The notes beneath the pieces were generated by a model. It had not been told where the DNA came from and did not search any database. It saw only the letters and a program-made list of their open reading frames with translations. Shown here one piece after another: positions 9,644-19,130 of a DNA stretch of 64,000 nucleotides (position 1 is the first letter of the stretch; each line of letters begins with the position of its first letter). The stretch lies in contig NZ_JASSUA010000002.1 of NCBI RefSeq assembly GCF_030227115.1, positions 248,001-312,000 of the forward strand, read 5' to 3'. Both the position numbers and the translations under genes were made by a program. Source of the stretch: Marinobacter sp. SS13-12 (GTDB taxonomy: Bacteria > Pseudomonadota > Gammaproteobacteria > Pseudomonadales > Oleiphilaceae).

Positions 9644-11623
9644 TCATTCGTCATCGTTTTTGTTATTTGCCGCCGAGGGGAACAGTATTCGGAATGCTGT
9701 CCCTCCACGCCCTGTGCGGCAATTAATGATGCCCTCCATGTCATCAATGAGTTGTTTTACCACGCTCAGGCCGAGGCCGCTGTGGCCCTTGCCTTTGGTG
9801 GATCGAACCGGAGAAAACAGGGTGTTGCGGATGTCGGCAGGAATTCCTTTGCCTGTATCCGCTATCTCCAGTTCAACCCAGGTTTTTCCGCTTTGCCAGA
9901 CAGGAGCCAGGGTGTGGATAGATACGTCGCCACCCTCGGACAGGCTCTCGGCTGCATTGCGGACCAGGTTGATCACCACTTGCCGGATCACCGCGCGCGG
10001 AACTGAAACATCGGTCGGTTCGTCGCAAAGATCCAGGGTCAATGTTTTTTCGTCGCCGCTGAAAAGACTGTCTTCCAGCAGGTCCCGTAGTGTTCGCAGT
10101 TCATCGTTCAGATTACAGGCCGCGGGCATCTCCGGAGAGTCATAGCCCGGGGTGCGGCTGATCTGCAGTAGAAGATCGCCGGCACGGTCCAGTTCATCCC
10201 GGATAACATCCAGCTCCTCCTGAACCTCGTCATCGTCAAGCCGGTTTCTCAACTGATAAATATACTGCCGGATGATGGTCAGCGGATTGCTGACTTCGTG
10301 AACCTGGCGGCGGATAGCGTCGCGGGTCAGCTCAGCGTCGATGCTTTGCTGGTTATCGTCACTGTCGGCCAACAGGGTAGCCACCGCTTGCGACAGCTTT
10401 TCGCTGAACAGTTGTCCCAGTTCTTCGGTCTGCCCGGAATTATCGTTATCGGTACCTACGGCAAAGACCCCGACGCAGTCTTCGTCACCATTAACGGGAA
10501 TGGCCACCAGTGAGGGGGTCTTCAGCAGGGACAGCAATTGCCGGTCCAGCACCGTCGGCGAACGGTCGTCCAGGCAAAGGGCAACGCCACTGGTGAAAGC
10601 TTCGGTCAGCACACTGGTGGCTGGCCCGCTGGCAACCGTGAGATCGGGGATGTCGCCGTTGCTGGCAGACAGCAGGGTCAGGCCATCACCGGCCTGGCCA
10701 AAATACAGTGCCGGCAGGCCGGTGATCAGCGTCAGGCTGTTGACCGTTGCGGCCAGGTACTCCTGAGCGCTGCCGCGTATCGGCGACAGGTCCAGGGCCT
10801 GGTTGGCCATGGCCTGTTTCAGTATTGTCTGCTTGAGTTTGTGGTTGGAGTGGCTGGCATCGTATTCATCGGACAACGGTATACCAAGGGACTCGGCCAC
10901 GCCACTGACTTCCTGGTCAATGCGCCGGTTGATTTCCCGCGTCAGTTCTTCGTTCAGTCCGAAAATGGTGCCGGCGGCGGCGATACCCGCGGCATCGGAC
11001 TGCGCCAGCCTTGTGGCAAGGCTGATCAGTTTGACCAGGTGGCCCGCGTCGCGGATCTCTGTGGGCATGGCCTGCTGGTAGCGCATGGCGTCGGCGGCCA
11101 TGGGGCCAAGGCCCCAGGAGCTGACCAGCTCCGCAGCGATGTCGGCCTGATGGTCGAAATAATACTGTTGCGTATCTCCCGGCGGCGTCTTGAGAGCAAT
11201 CAATTCGCCCACGTTGTGAAGCATGCCGAGCATGAAAGCCTGGTCGGGTTCGGGGTAGCGTGTCAGCGTTGCCAGAGCACGGGCCGTCAGGGCTGTTGTC
11301 AGTGAGTGTCGCCAGAAATCCCTGAGTTGCTGCCACTGGTCTGCCCCGAGTTCATACAGGATCTGTCGCAGCGCGGCAGTCAGTACCAGGGTGTGAAAGC
11401 GGCGCGTTCCGAGTCGCAACAGGGCCTGGTCTATGCAGCGAATTTCGGCGACGGCGCCGTAAAGCGCCGAGTTGGCGAGCGCCAGCACCCGTGACACCAG
11501 CGCAGTGTCGGCAGAAACAATGTCACTAATCCTGCGGTAGCTCTCGTCCTGATGACAGGCCTCCAGCGCCCTGAGGGTAACCTCCGGGAGACTTGGTAAC
11601 TGTATGTCAGGGGCAATCTGCAT
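9644..11623 (-). CDS. HDOD domain-containing sensor histidine kinase
   Basis: Large cytoplasmic hybrid with an N-terminal HDOD domain (LPSLPEVTLRALEACHQDES...MLHNVGELIAL, residues about 8-200), a central GAF-like sensor region (about 290-420), a His-phosphorylation box HEVSNPLTIIRQY (about 440) and an ATP-binding kinase domain with N-box NLVRNAAES, G1 DTGKGIP and G2 GHSGLGLSVVK (about 540-650). No transmembrane segment is visible. I prefer the ATG at 11623 (MQIAPDIQLPSLPEV); a TTG at 11641 would add six residues. It forms an operon with the downstream response regulator, which supplies the receiver that this protein lacks. Confidence 0.9.
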   Translation of the reverse strand: MQIAPDIQLPSLPEVTLRALEACHQDESYRRISDIVSADTALVSRVLALANSALYGAVAEIRCIDQALLRLGTRRFHTLVLTAALRQILYELGADQWQQLRDFWRHSLTTALTARALATLTRYPEPDQAFMLGMLHNVGELIALKTPPGDTQQYYFDHQADIAAELVSSWGLGPMAADAMRYQQAMPTEIRDAGHLVKLISLATRLAQSDAAGIAAAGTIFGLNEELTREINRRIDQEVSGVAESLGIPLSDEYDASHSNHKLKQTILKQAMANQALDLSPIRGSAQEYLAATVNSLTLITGLPALYFGQAGDGLTLLSASNGDIPDLTVASGPATSVLTEAFTSGVALCLDDRSPTVLDRQLLSLLKTPSLVAIPVNGDEDCVGVFAVGTDNDNSGQTEELGQLFSEKLSQAVATLLADSDDNQQSIDAELTRDAIRRQVHEVSNPLTIIRQYIYQLRNRLDDDEVQEELDVIRDELDRAGDLLLQISRTPGYDSPEMPAACNLNDELRTLRDLLEDSLFSGDEKTLTLDLCDEPTDVSVPRAVIRQVVINLVRNAAESLSEGGDVSIHTLAPVWQSGKTWVELEIADTGKGIPADIRNTLFSPVRSTKGKGHSGLGLSVVKQLIDDMEGIINCRTGRGGTAFRILFPSAANNKNDDE

Positions 11624-11773
11624 AAGCCTGCCTGTGTGCAATACCTGATTAGTCGTTAGATTCTGACAGTTTGTTCATGAAAAAACATCGGATCTGAGCT
11701 TAGACAATAAGCTGACTATATTAAACAGTTATTGGTCCTTTTTTGGGCAGAGTATTACCCGCCTTGTGATGTG

Positions 11774-11796
11774 TGTAAACTTTTTACAGATATAAT
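11774..11796 (+). promoter_or_regulatory. inverted repeat TGTAAA-N3-TTTACA abutting a TATAAT box
   Basis: In the 317-base A+T-rich gap between the HDOD-kinase gene and the minD-like gene, a perfect 6-3-6 inverted repeat (11774-11788) stands two bases before a perfect TATAAT (11791-11796) reading toward minD. No good -35 lies at 17 bases. This geometry would suit an operator overlapping the spacer of a sigma-70 promoter, but the binding protein is unknown. The leader to ATG 11941 would be about 138 nt. I see no gene in the gap. Confidence 0.4.
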
Positions 11797-11940
11797 GTAG
11801 TCGATGCGTTCATTTTGCGCGATCAGATAGCACGTTTTTGGCTACAGTTAGAGCACTGTCCGGGTTACACTTTGACGCAGTGCACAAAATTCCCCGAAAT
11901 TGTGCCAGTCAGCGGGTCAGACGGCGCCTTATAAGAATTC

Positions 11941-13284
11941 ATGATGGACTCCCTCACAGCCAGGCAGCACCAGAGCCAACCCAGAACACTGGCGATTACC
12001 GGTGGCAAGGGAGGTGTGGGTAAAACATCCGTCGCACTCAACCTTTCTCTTACCCTCGCCCGTGAGGGATACAGGGTTCTGCTGCTGGACGGTGACACTG
12101 ACCTTGCCAATGTCAGCATTATGCTGGGGCGGTATCCGACGCGGACCCTGGCCAATGTGATGGCCGGGGAGTGTGGCCTTCGCGATGTCATTATGGAGGC
12201 AGAGTGGGGGCTACATATCATTCCTGGTGCGTCCGGAGTGGAGCAGTGTGTGGAGATGGCTGCGGATGAAAGCCTGCGTGTTCTCAGGGCGCTCTCCCGG
12301 CTGGAGAAAGATTACGATTACGTGATAACCGACACCGCATCCGGCTTGCAGAAGACAGGCATGCACATGATTGCTGCTGCAGAGCTGGCCTGCCTGGTGG
12401 TCACGCCCGATCCCGCTTCGTTGACGGATGCGTTTTCGCTGATCAAGTTGCTGATTCGCCGTGGCTATCGAAGGACGCCCAGTGTGTTGGTCAATATGGC
12501 TCAGGGCGCCAGCCAGGCAAGGTCCGTTTTTCAGCGCCTGGACGCTGCCGCTCAACGCCATCTGGGGGTGTCGTTGCATTACCTGGGGGCTGTCTGGCGG
12601 GATGAAACGCTGCGCCAGTCTGTACTGAACCAGCGCCCGGTGGCTCTGATGCCGCCTTCGGACCCGTCCTGTCGCCAGTTTCGTACGCTCTCCGACATGC
12701 TGAATGTGCGGTTACGCCAGCTTCCCCCGCGAAAGGCCGGGATTGCAGCCTACTGGCACCGGGTATCGACGGCACCGGGGGAATCTGCTCCGGCCACTCT
12801 TAATAGTGACCCCGGCCAGCCAGTGGATCCAGCGGCGGAATGTAAGCGACTGATCGCCGATATTGGCAAAGTGCTGACCAATAGCAATGATGCGGCCTTG
12901 CTGCGTTATGAAGCGTTCAATGGCTTTTTTGCACTGCTGGGGCGCACTATGGATGCAGACACGATCGAAATCCTCCAGACAGGCCTGGCCGCTCTCGACT
13001 GGGAACGGCTTGGCAAGGATCAGCGGGCCCATCTGGCCACCCACCTTCACCACGTAGCCAGCCAGATTGATCCGGACTCTGTCCAGCGCGATTCCATTCA
13101 GCACGACTCAGTCAAGAACAGGGCGCAGCAGGGCGGGCCCGGAAGGGGGCGTGAGCCCTACTATGACCGTATCAGCTTTGGCGACCAGAGCCGGCTGGTG
13201 AGAGCGCTCAAGGAGCAGCCTTCCGATATTTCCCTGGATCAGTTGTTACGGTCCCTGGCGGATACTGACAGGAACGGATCCTGA
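11941..13284 (+). CDS. MinD/FleN/ParA-type P-loop ATPase with C-terminal extension
   Basis: Deviant Walker-A ATPase (GGKGGVGKTSVALNLS, residues about 19-34) of the MinD/FlhG(FleN) group, with Walker A' LLLDGDTDLANVSIML and Walker B-type VITDTASG. The ATPase part ends near residue 270, after HYLGAVWRDETLRQSV and PPSDPSCRQF. A further 170 residues form a low-complexity linker and an acidic helical domain that I do not recognise. Such proteins place or count flagella, chemosensory arrays or other polar machines. No flagellar genes are nearby, so its cargo is unknown. ATG 11944 is an equally good start. It is divergent from the c-di-GMP signalling operon. Confidence 0.85.
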   Translation: MMDSLTARQHQSQPRTLAITGGKGGVGKTSVALNLSLTLAREGYRVLLLDGDTDLANVSIMLGRYPTRTLANVMAGECGLRDVIMEAEWGLHIIPGASGVEQCVEMAADESLRVLRALSRLEKDYDYVITDTASGLQKTGMHMIAAAELACLVVTPDPASLTDAFSLIKLLIRRGYRRTPSVLVNMAQGASQARSVFQRLDAAAQRHLGVSLHYLGAVWRDETLRQSVLNQRPVALMPPSDPSCRQFRTLSDMLNVRLRQLPPRKAGIAAYWHRVSTAPGESAPATLNSDPGQPVDPAAECKRLIADIGKVLTNSNDAALLRYEAFNGFFALLGRTMDADTIEILQTGLAALDWERLGKDQRAHLATHLHHVASQIDPDSVQRDSIQHDSVKNRAQQGGPGRGREPYYDRISFGDQSRLVRALKEQPSDISLDQLLRSLADTDRNGS

Positions 13285-13522
13285 CTGTTTTTTGTCTCTT
13301 CTTTATTCCAGGAAATCACCTTATATTATTGTCATTTTTTTTACGTTCTTTGTAGCGTAACTTTGCAGTGTGTCACCGCACTGTAATGGCGTCTGTGCAA
13401 ATATTGACCTTATTCCCCGGAATCGTGGCCCGCAATATGCAGTGGTCAGGAAACCGTTATTTTTAATCTGAAACCAACTGCACTTATTGGCTGCACAGTG
13501 ACTACGAGAAGGAGTTCACGCC

Positions 13523-15061
13523 ATGGAAAAACAGCACCTACAGACCGGAACGTCGGCGTCCGGCGTTCTTGAACAGCTTCGCGGCAAACACGTGCTTGTC
13601 ACCGGTACTACAGGATTTCTCGGTAAGGTAGTGCTGGAAAAGCTGATCCGTGCGGTACCCGATATCGGCGGCATACACCTTCTTATACGGGGCAACAAGC
13701 GCTACCCAGTAGCCCGGGAGCGTTTTAACAACGAGATTGCCAGTTCGTCGGTATTCGAACGTCTCCGGCAAGACGATAACGAAGCCTTCGAGAATTTTCT
13801 GGAAGACCGCGTTCACTGCATTACCGGTGAGGTCACGGAGCCCCGATTCGGCCTGACGCCGGACCGCTTCCAGGCGCTTGCCGGCCAGGTCGATGCCTTT
13901 ATCAATTCCGCGGCCAGCGTCAACTTCCGGGAAGAACTCGATAAGGCGCTGAAAATCAACACCCTGTGCCTGGAGAATGTGGCGGCCCTGGCAAGGCTGA
14001 ACAGTAAGATGGCCGTGATCCAGGTATCCACCTGTTACGTGAATGGCAAGAACTCCGGGCCGGTGACCGAATCCGTTATCAAGCCTGCCGGCGATGCCAT
14101 TCCCCGCAGTACCGATGGTTACTATGAAATTGATGAGCTGGTGCATCTGCTGCAGGACAAGATTGCCGATGTTCGCTCCCGTTATTCCGGCAAACTGCTT
14201 GAAAAGAAACTGGTGGACCTGGGGATTCGCGAAGCCAACATTTACGGCTGGAGCGATACCTATACCTTTACCAAGTGGCTTGGCGAGCAGTTGCTGATGA
14301 AGGCGCTGTCAGGCCGGTCACTGACCATCGTACGCCCATCCATTATCGAGAGCGCCCTGGAAGAGCCTTCGCCTGGCTGGATTGAGGGTGTGAAGGTTGC
14401 CGATGCCATTATTCTGGCTTATGCCCGAGGCAAGGTGTCGCTGTTCCCCGGCAAACGCAGTGGCATCATTGATGTGATTCCGGTGGACCTGGTTGCCAAC
14501 AGCATCATCCTGTCCCTGGCTGAAGCGATGACAGAGCCGGCCCAGCGACGGATTTACCAGTGTTGCAGCGGCAGTTCCAATCCGATTTCACTGGGTAAGT
14601 TCATTGACCACCTGATGGCCGAGGCGAAGTCCAACTACGCTGACTATGAACAGTTGTTCTATCGCCAGCCCACCAAGCCTTTTATTGCCGTAAACCGCAA
14701 ACTGTTCGATGTGGTGGTGGGTGGTATGCGACTGCCGTTGTCCATCGCCGGCAAGGCGCTGAGGCTGGCGGGCCAGAACCGGGAGCTGAAAGTTCTGAAA
14801 AACCTGGATACGACCCGGTCGTTGGCCACCATCTTCGGGTTTTACACGGCGCCGGATTATGTTTTCCGCAACGATGGACTGATAGCGCTGGCCTCCCGTA
14901 TGGGCGAACTGGACCGGGTGTTGTTTCCGGTGGATGCTCGCCAGATTGATTGGCAACTCTACCTGCGCAAGATTCACCTGGGCGGGCTCAATCGTTACGC
15001 CCTCAATGAACGCAAGCTGTATAGCCTGCGCGCCGCCCAGCCCCGAAAGAAAGCAGCGTAA
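13523..15061 (+). CDS. fatty acyl-CoA/fatty aldehyde reductase (alcohol-forming, FAR-type)
   Basis: Extended-SDR reductase that turns long-chain acyl-CoA (and aldehyde) into fatty alcohol with NADPH, the first committed step of bacterial wax-ester synthesis. The 512-residue size matches the shorter of the two Marinobacter FAR types. The N-terminal Rossmann domain has VTGTTGFLGK (residues 26-35), and the catalytic Tyr/Lys pair is in YTFTK (Tyr247, Lys251). The sterile-like C-terminal FAR domain includes the conserved stretch TTRSLATIFGFYTAPDYVF. A strong GAAGGAG site precedes the ATG, and a rho-independent terminator follows, so it is probably monocistronic. Confidence 0.92.
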   Translation: MEKQHLQTGTSASGVLEQLRGKHVLVTGTTGFLGKVVLEKLIRAVPDIGGIHLLIRGNKRYPVARERFNNEIASSSVFERLRQDDNEAFENFLEDRVHCITGEVTEPRFGLTPDRFQALAGQVDAFINSAASVNFREELDKALKINTLCLENVAALARLNSKMAVIQVSTCYVNGKNSGPVTESVIKPAGDAIPRSTDGYYEIDELVHLLQDKIADVRSRYSGKLLEKKLVDLGIREANIYGWSDTYTFTKWLGEQLLMKALSGRSLTIVRPSIIESALEEPSPGWIEGVKVADAIILAYARGKVSLFPGKRSGIIDVIPVDLVANSIILSLAEAMTEPAQRRIYQCCSGSSNPISLGKFIDHLMAEAKSNYADYEQLFYRQPTKPFIAVNRKLFDVVVGGMRLPLSIAGKALRLAGQNRELKVLKNLDTTRSLATIFGFYTAPDYVFRNDGLIALASRMGELDRVLFPVDARQIDWQLYLRKIHLGGLNRYALNERKLYSLRAAQPRKKAA

Positions 15062-15075
15062 AACCTGCAGGATGT

Positions 15076-15105
15076 CGGATCCCCGCCTCCCGGGGATCCG
15101 CTTTT
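15076..15105 (+). terminator. rho-independent terminator after the acyl reductase
   Basis: A perfect 10-base stem (CGGATCCCCG / CGGGGATCCG, 15076-15085 and 15091-15100) with a five-base loop is followed by CTTTT. It lies 15 bases after the reductase stop codon. Confidence 0.85.
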
Positions 15106-15235
15106 CACTTGTTGTTTCTGCCAGTGGGTCTATCCTTTATGGCAGGTTCCTGAACAACAGCGTCACCCCTTGTGAAGTCGTCATTCTGGCTAAAAGTGCT
15201 GGCGCATTAGGACGTTAGTCTAATTCATTGTTCAC

Positions 15236-15251
15236 TGGCACGCATGTTGAA
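15236..15251 (+). promoter_or_regulatory. sigma-54-like -24/-12 element upstream of acs
   Basis: TGGCACG-CATG-TTGAA matches the sigma-54 consensus TGGCACG-N4-TTGCW except that the -12 GC is GA. It lies about 90 bases upstream of the acs start, on the correct strand. The deviation at -12 is at an important base, so this is a candidate only. No enhancer-binding protein gene is in the window; the response regulator downstream of acs is LuxR-type. Confidence 0.35.
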
Positions 15252-15343
15252 CTATGGGTATCCGTCTTCAGGGCTTTTTTGCCCGCACGCTCTACATTAC
15301 AAAACCGATAATGACAACAGACTCTAACTAAAGGGGGAGCACA

Positions 15344-17290
15344 ATGACTGATAAACAGGTTTATCCGGTAAGCCCGGATGTGGCCAAAAGGGCCCTGCTG
15401 AACCGGGATCAGTACGAGAAAATGTATCGCCAGTCGGTAGACGACCCGGAAACCTTCTGGGCCGAACACGGCAAACGCCTTGACTGGATCAAGCCGTACT
15501 CCAAGGTGAAAAACACCACGTACGATTACGACAACCTCTCCATCAAGTGGTTTGAAGACGGCCAGCTGAATGCGGCCGCCAACTGCCTCGACCGTCACCT
15601 GGAAAAGCGCGGTGACCAGACAGCGATTGTTTTCGAAGGTGATGACCCCGCCAATTCCCGTAATGTGACCTACCGCGAACTGTACGAAGAAACCTGCAAG
15701 TTCGCCAACGTCCTGAAAGATCAGGGCGTCAAGAAAGGCGATGTGGTCACCATTTACATGCCCATGATCGTGGAAACCGGTGTTGCCATGCTGGCTTGTG
15801 CCCGTATCGGTGCGATCCACTCTGTTGTCTTCGGTGGTTTCTCGCCGGAAGCACTCGGCGCCCGCATTGCCAACGGCAAATCCCGCTTTGTCGTAACCGC
15901 TGATGAAGGCGTTCGCGGTGGCCGCAAGATTCCGCTGAAGAAGAATGTGGACGCGGCACTCAATAATGAAGCCGGTGCTGACGTCGACAAGGTAATTGTG
16001 GTCAAGCGCACCGGTGGCGATGTGCCCTGGAAAGATGGCCGTGACCAGAGCTATGAAGAGCTGATGAAGGGCGCGTCTACGGATTGTCCTGCCGAGCCAA
16101 TGAACGCGGAAGATCCGCTGTTCATGCTCTACACCTCAGGCTCCACCGGCGCTCCGAAAGGCGTGCTGCATACCACGGGTGGTTACATGGTCTTCACCTC
16201 CATGACCCACGAATACGTGTTCGATTACCACGACGGCGACGTTTACTGGTGTACAGCAGACTTCGGCTGGGTCACCGGCCATAGCTATATTCTGTATGGC
16301 CCGCTGGCTAACGGTGCAACCACCGTGCTGTTCGAGGGTGTGCCCAACTACCCGGACACCTCCCGCATGGGTCAGGTGGTGGACAAGCACAAGGTGAATA
16401 TCCTCTACACCGCGCCCACCGCCATCCGCGCCCTGATGGCGGAAGGCGAGTCCTGCATGGACGGCACTACCCGCGAAAGTCTGCGCCTGTTGGGCTCCGT
16501 GGGTGAACCGATCAATCCCGAAGCCTGGGAGTGGTACCACCGCGTTATCGGTAACAGCAAGTGCCCGATTGTCGACACCTGGTGGCAGACAGAAACCGGC
16601 GGCATCCTGATTTCGCCGCTGCCCGGCGCTATCGACCTGAAGCCAGGGTCGGCCACAGTGCCGTTCTTCGGCGTTAAGCCTGCGCTGGTGGACAACGATG
16701 GCAACATCCTGGAAGGCAAGACTGAGGGTAACCTGGTTATCCTTGACAGCTGGCCCGGCCAGATGCGCACCATCTATGGTGACCATGAGCGCTTCAAGCA
16801 AACCTACTTCAGCACCTACAAGGGCATGTACTTTACCGGTGACGGTGCCCGCCGTGACGAAGACGGTTATTACTGGATTACCGGCCGCGTGGACGACGTG
16901 TTGAACGTGTCTGGCCACCGTCTGGGTACCGCCGAGGTCGAGAGTGCCCTGGTATCCCACGACAAGGTTGCCGAGGCCGCGGTGGTAGGCTATCCGCACG
17001 AAATCAAGGGGCAGGGCATCTATGTCTATGTCACCCTGGTTCACGGTGAGGAACCTTCCGACGAGCTCAAGAAGGAGCTGGTACAGTGGGTGCGTAAGGA
17101 GATTGGTCCAATCGCATCTCCGGACGTGATCCAGTGGGCACCGGGACTGCCAAAAACCCGTTCTGGCAAGATTATGCGTCGGATTTTGCGTAAGATTGCA
17201 TCTAACGAGCACGACCAGTTGGGCGATACTTCCACGCTGGCGGATCCGGGTGTGGTGGATGACCTGATCAGCGGTCGTGCGAACAAGTAA
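15344..17290 (+). CDS. acs: acetyl-CoA synthetase (AMP-forming)
   Basis: Cytoplasmic ligase converting acetate, ATP and CoA to acetyl-CoA. It is 648 residues long, the standard Acs length. Visible motifs are the P-loop-like [11 protein letters not shown] (about residues 263-273), the acetate-pocket region [17 protein letters not shown] (about 413-420), the hinge-region [15 protein letters not shown] (about 517-531) and the C-terminal [11 protein letters not shown], whose Lys is the family's regulatory acetylation site. A strong AAAGGGGGAG ribosome site precedes the ATG. The LuxR-type regulator follows by 44 bases. Confidence 0.98.
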   Translation: MTDKQVYPVSPDVAKRALLNRDQYEKMYRQSVDDPETFWAEHGKRLDWIKPYSKVKNTTYDYDNLSIKWFEDGQLNAAANCLDRHLEKRGDQTAIVFEGDDPANSRNVTYRELYEETCKFANVLKDQGVKKGDVVTIYMPMIVETGVAMLACARIGAIHSVVFGGFSPEALGARIANGKSRFVVTADEGVRGGRKIPLKKNVDAALNNEAGADVDKVIVVKRTGGDVPWKDGRDQSYEELMKGASTDCPAEPMNAEDPLFMLYTSGSTGAPKGVLHTTGGYMVFTSMTHEYVFDYHDGDVYWCTADFGWVTGHSYILYGPLANGATTVLFEGVPNYPDTSRMGQVVDKHKVNILYTAPTAIRALMAEGESCMDGTTRESLRLLGSVGEPINPEAWEWYHRVIGNSKCPIVDTWWQTETGGILISPLPGAIDLKPGSATVPFFGVKPALVDNDGNILEGKTEGNLVILDSWPGQMRTIYGDHERFKQTYFSTYKGMYFTGDGARRDEDGYYWITGRVDDVLNVSGHRLGTAEVESALVSHDKVAEAAVVGYPHEIKGQGIYVYVTLVHGEEPSDELKKELVQWVRKEIGPIASPDVIQWAPGLPKTRSGKIMRRILRKIASNEHDQLGDTSTLADPGVVDDLISGRANK

Positions 17291-17334
17291 GGCCTGTCTG
17301 TGATCAGGCTATGCACCTGTGAGGAATCTGTTGA

Positions 17335-18000
17335 ATGACACAAACCATTATCGTCGCCGATGATCACCCGCTGTTTCGAGCAGCTCTGAAGCAGGCGGTC
17401 AATCAGGCGGTACCTGATGCCAGAACAGTGGAAGTGGACAGCATCAAGGCGCTGCAGGCGGCGGTGGAGTCGCACCCGGATGCGGATCTGGTGTTGCTGG
17501 ATCTGAACATGCCGGGCGCCCATGGCTTCTCCGGGCTCGTGTTCATGCGCGGGCAGTATCCGGGGTTGCCGGTGGTGGTGGTGTCAGGATCGGAAGAGAT
17601 GCAGGTAATGCGCCGCTCGATCGACTACGGGGCGTCGGGCTTCATTCCGAAGTCCGCGCCATTGCCGACCATTACCGAGGCGATTCAGGCAGTCCTGGAA
17701 GGGGACGTCTGGCTGCCGGAAGGTGTGGCGGACAAGATCGAGCGCATGCATTCGGACATGACGGATTTTTCCGAGAAGCTGGCGTCACTGACACCGCAAC
17801 AGTTCCGGGTGCTGGGTATGCTGGCCGAGGGGCTTCTGAACAAACAGATTGCGTACGATCTGGATGTGTCGGAGGCCACCATCAAGGCGCATATTACGGC
17901 GGTGTTCCGGAAACTGGGGGTTCGTAACCGGACCCAGGCGGTGATCGCGATTCAGCAGATGGAGATTGATCCTTCGGATACGTCGTTGTCGGGTAGCTGA
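17335..18000 (+). CDS. LuxR/NarL-family response regulator (ErdR/CrbR-like)
   Basis: Two-domain regulator of 221 residues. The receiver domain has IIVADDHPLFRAAL and the phospho-acceptor Asp in LVLLDLNMPGAHG (about residue 54), with the conserved Lys in IPKSAP (about 107). The C-terminal HTH is LTPQQFRVLGMLAEGL...KQIAYDLDVSEATIKAHI (about 150-190). In Pseudomonas and Vibrio, CrbR/ErdR regulators of this type switch on acs together with the CrbS/MxtR kinase. Its position 44 bases after acs makes the same role likely here. The kinase is not in the window. Confidence 0.88.
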   Translation: MTQTIIVADDHPLFRAALKQAVNQAVPDARTVEVDSIKALQAAVESHPDADLVLLDLNMPGAHGFSGLVFMRGQYPGLPVVVVSGSEEMQVMRRSIDYGASGFIPKSAPLPTITEAIQAVLEGDVWLPEGVADKIERMHSDMTDFSEKLASLTPQQFRVLGMLAEGLLNKQIAYDLDVSEATIKAHITAVFRKLGVRNRTQAVIAIQQMEIDPSDTSLSGS

Positions 18001-18035
18001 TTGGTTTGAAGGTTTTATTGAAGGAGGTTTGGTTT

Positions 18036-18122
18036 TGTCGGATTACGGCTTCGCCTAATCCGACCTTCGTTCCGGGCCTGCGTCTCATGTAGGTCGGATT
18101 AGCCGAAGGCGTAATCCGACAC
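18036..18122. repeat. REP-like pair of palindromic GTCGGATTA repeats
   Basis: Two inverted copies of a palindromic unit, TGTCGGATTACG...CTAATCCGAC (18036-18066) and its mirror (18089-18122), separated by about 22 bases, in the 149-base gap between convergent genes. Each unit is itself a hairpin (arms GTCGGATTA / TAATCCGAC, tip built around CTTCG or CCGAAGG). Together they look like a BIME-type dispersed intergenic element and may also end transcription from both sides. Confidence 0.8.
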
Positions 18123-18149
18123 CTCAATTACCGTCGTACTCCAACCCAC

Positions 18150-19130
18150 TCACTTACTCGCATACCCCAACTTCTTGTCCACAAAATTGAACAATTCCTG
18201 GCCCTTGTGCCACCGGTCCAGGTTCTCAAGAAACTGGTCCGTCAACGCCCGTTTCCAGCCAATGAAATCCCCGGACATGTGCGCGGTCATAATCACGTTC
18301 TCCATGTCCCATAGCGGATGATCCGCCGGCAGGGGCTCTTCCTCGAAAACGTCCAGGGCAGCGCCGGCGATATCGCCGTTGTTCAGGGCGGTAATCAGGT
18401 CGTCGGTTTTCACCACCGGGCCACGGCCGATGTTGATCAGGCGGGCAGATGTGCGCATGGCCTTGAATGCTTTCTCGTCGAACAGGCCTTCGGTCTGTGG
18501 GGTGAGCGGGGCGGCGATCACGACAAAATCCGCCAGGCCCAGTTGTTCGGTCAGATCGTCATTGCCGTGTACTGCAATGAAATCAGGGTCGTCATGGCGA
18601 GGCTTGCGAGCAACGCCGTGGGGCTTCAGGCCGGCCGCCTTGCACAGCCGGGCGATCTGGCCGCCAATGGAGCCGGCGCCAACGATGAGCACCTGCTTGC
18701 CTTCGGCTCTCTCGGTATCCCGGTGCTGCCATTTGTGTTCGGACTGGAGCTTCAGTGAGCGAGGGAAATCCTTGGCGAACATCAGGATGGTACACAGCAC
18801 GTATTCGGCAATGGTTCTGTCAAAAATGCCCCGGGCGTTGGTAACGATGACATCGCCTTTGATCAGATCAGGAAACATCAACGCATCCACACCGGCACTG
18901 GTGGCGTGAATCCACTTCAGCTTGTCCGCCGACGGCCAGGCGGCAGCCAGTGCCTCAGTGCGGAAGTCCGTCACCATCATCACGTCGGTGCCCGGCAGGG
19001 TATCTCGCAGGGTAGGCTCGTCAGAGGCAAAGCGAACCTCTGCCCGTGCCCTCAGTGCATCCATGCCGGGAGGTTCTTTCTCTCCGGGTGCTGTCAGAAC
19101 GGTCACAACCGGTTTGCTGTGTTGGGTCAT
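18150..19130 (-). CDS. D-2-hydroxyacid dehydrogenase family protein
   Basis: NAD(P)-dependent dehydrogenase of the D-isomer-specific 2-hydroxyacid family, 326 residues. The cofactor Rossmann motif is VLIVGAGSIGGQIARL (about residues 145-160). The catalytic triad is readable: Arg in NIGRGPVV (about 236), Glu in VFEEEPLP (about 265) and His in MTAHMSGDF (about 284). The HMSGD replaces the usual HxxGxT and is common in the glyoxylate/hydroxypyruvate reductase-like subgroup. The natural substrate cannot be assigned. The start has a GGAGGACAG leader. Confidence 0.9.
   Translation of the reverse strand: MTQHSKPVVTVLTAPGEKEPPGMDALRARAEVRFASDEPTLRDTLPGTDVMMVTDFRTEALAAAWPSADKLKWIHATSAGVDALMFPDLIKGDVIVTNARGIFDRTIAEYVLCTILMFAKDFPRSLKLQSEHKWQHRDTERAEGKQVLIVGAGSIGGQIARLCKAAGLKPHGVARKPRHDDPDFIAVHGNDDLTEQLGLADFVVIAAPLTPQTEGLFDEKAFKAMRTSARLINIGRGPVVKTDDLITALNNGDIAGAALDVFEEEPLPADHPLWDMENVIMTAHMSGDFIGWKRALTDQFLENLDRWHKGQELFNFVDKKLGYASK

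Noticed and set aside
16136..17212. A 358-codon open frame opposite acs
   Set aside because: Antisense to a fully supported acs gene; composition is that of a reverse-complement reading.
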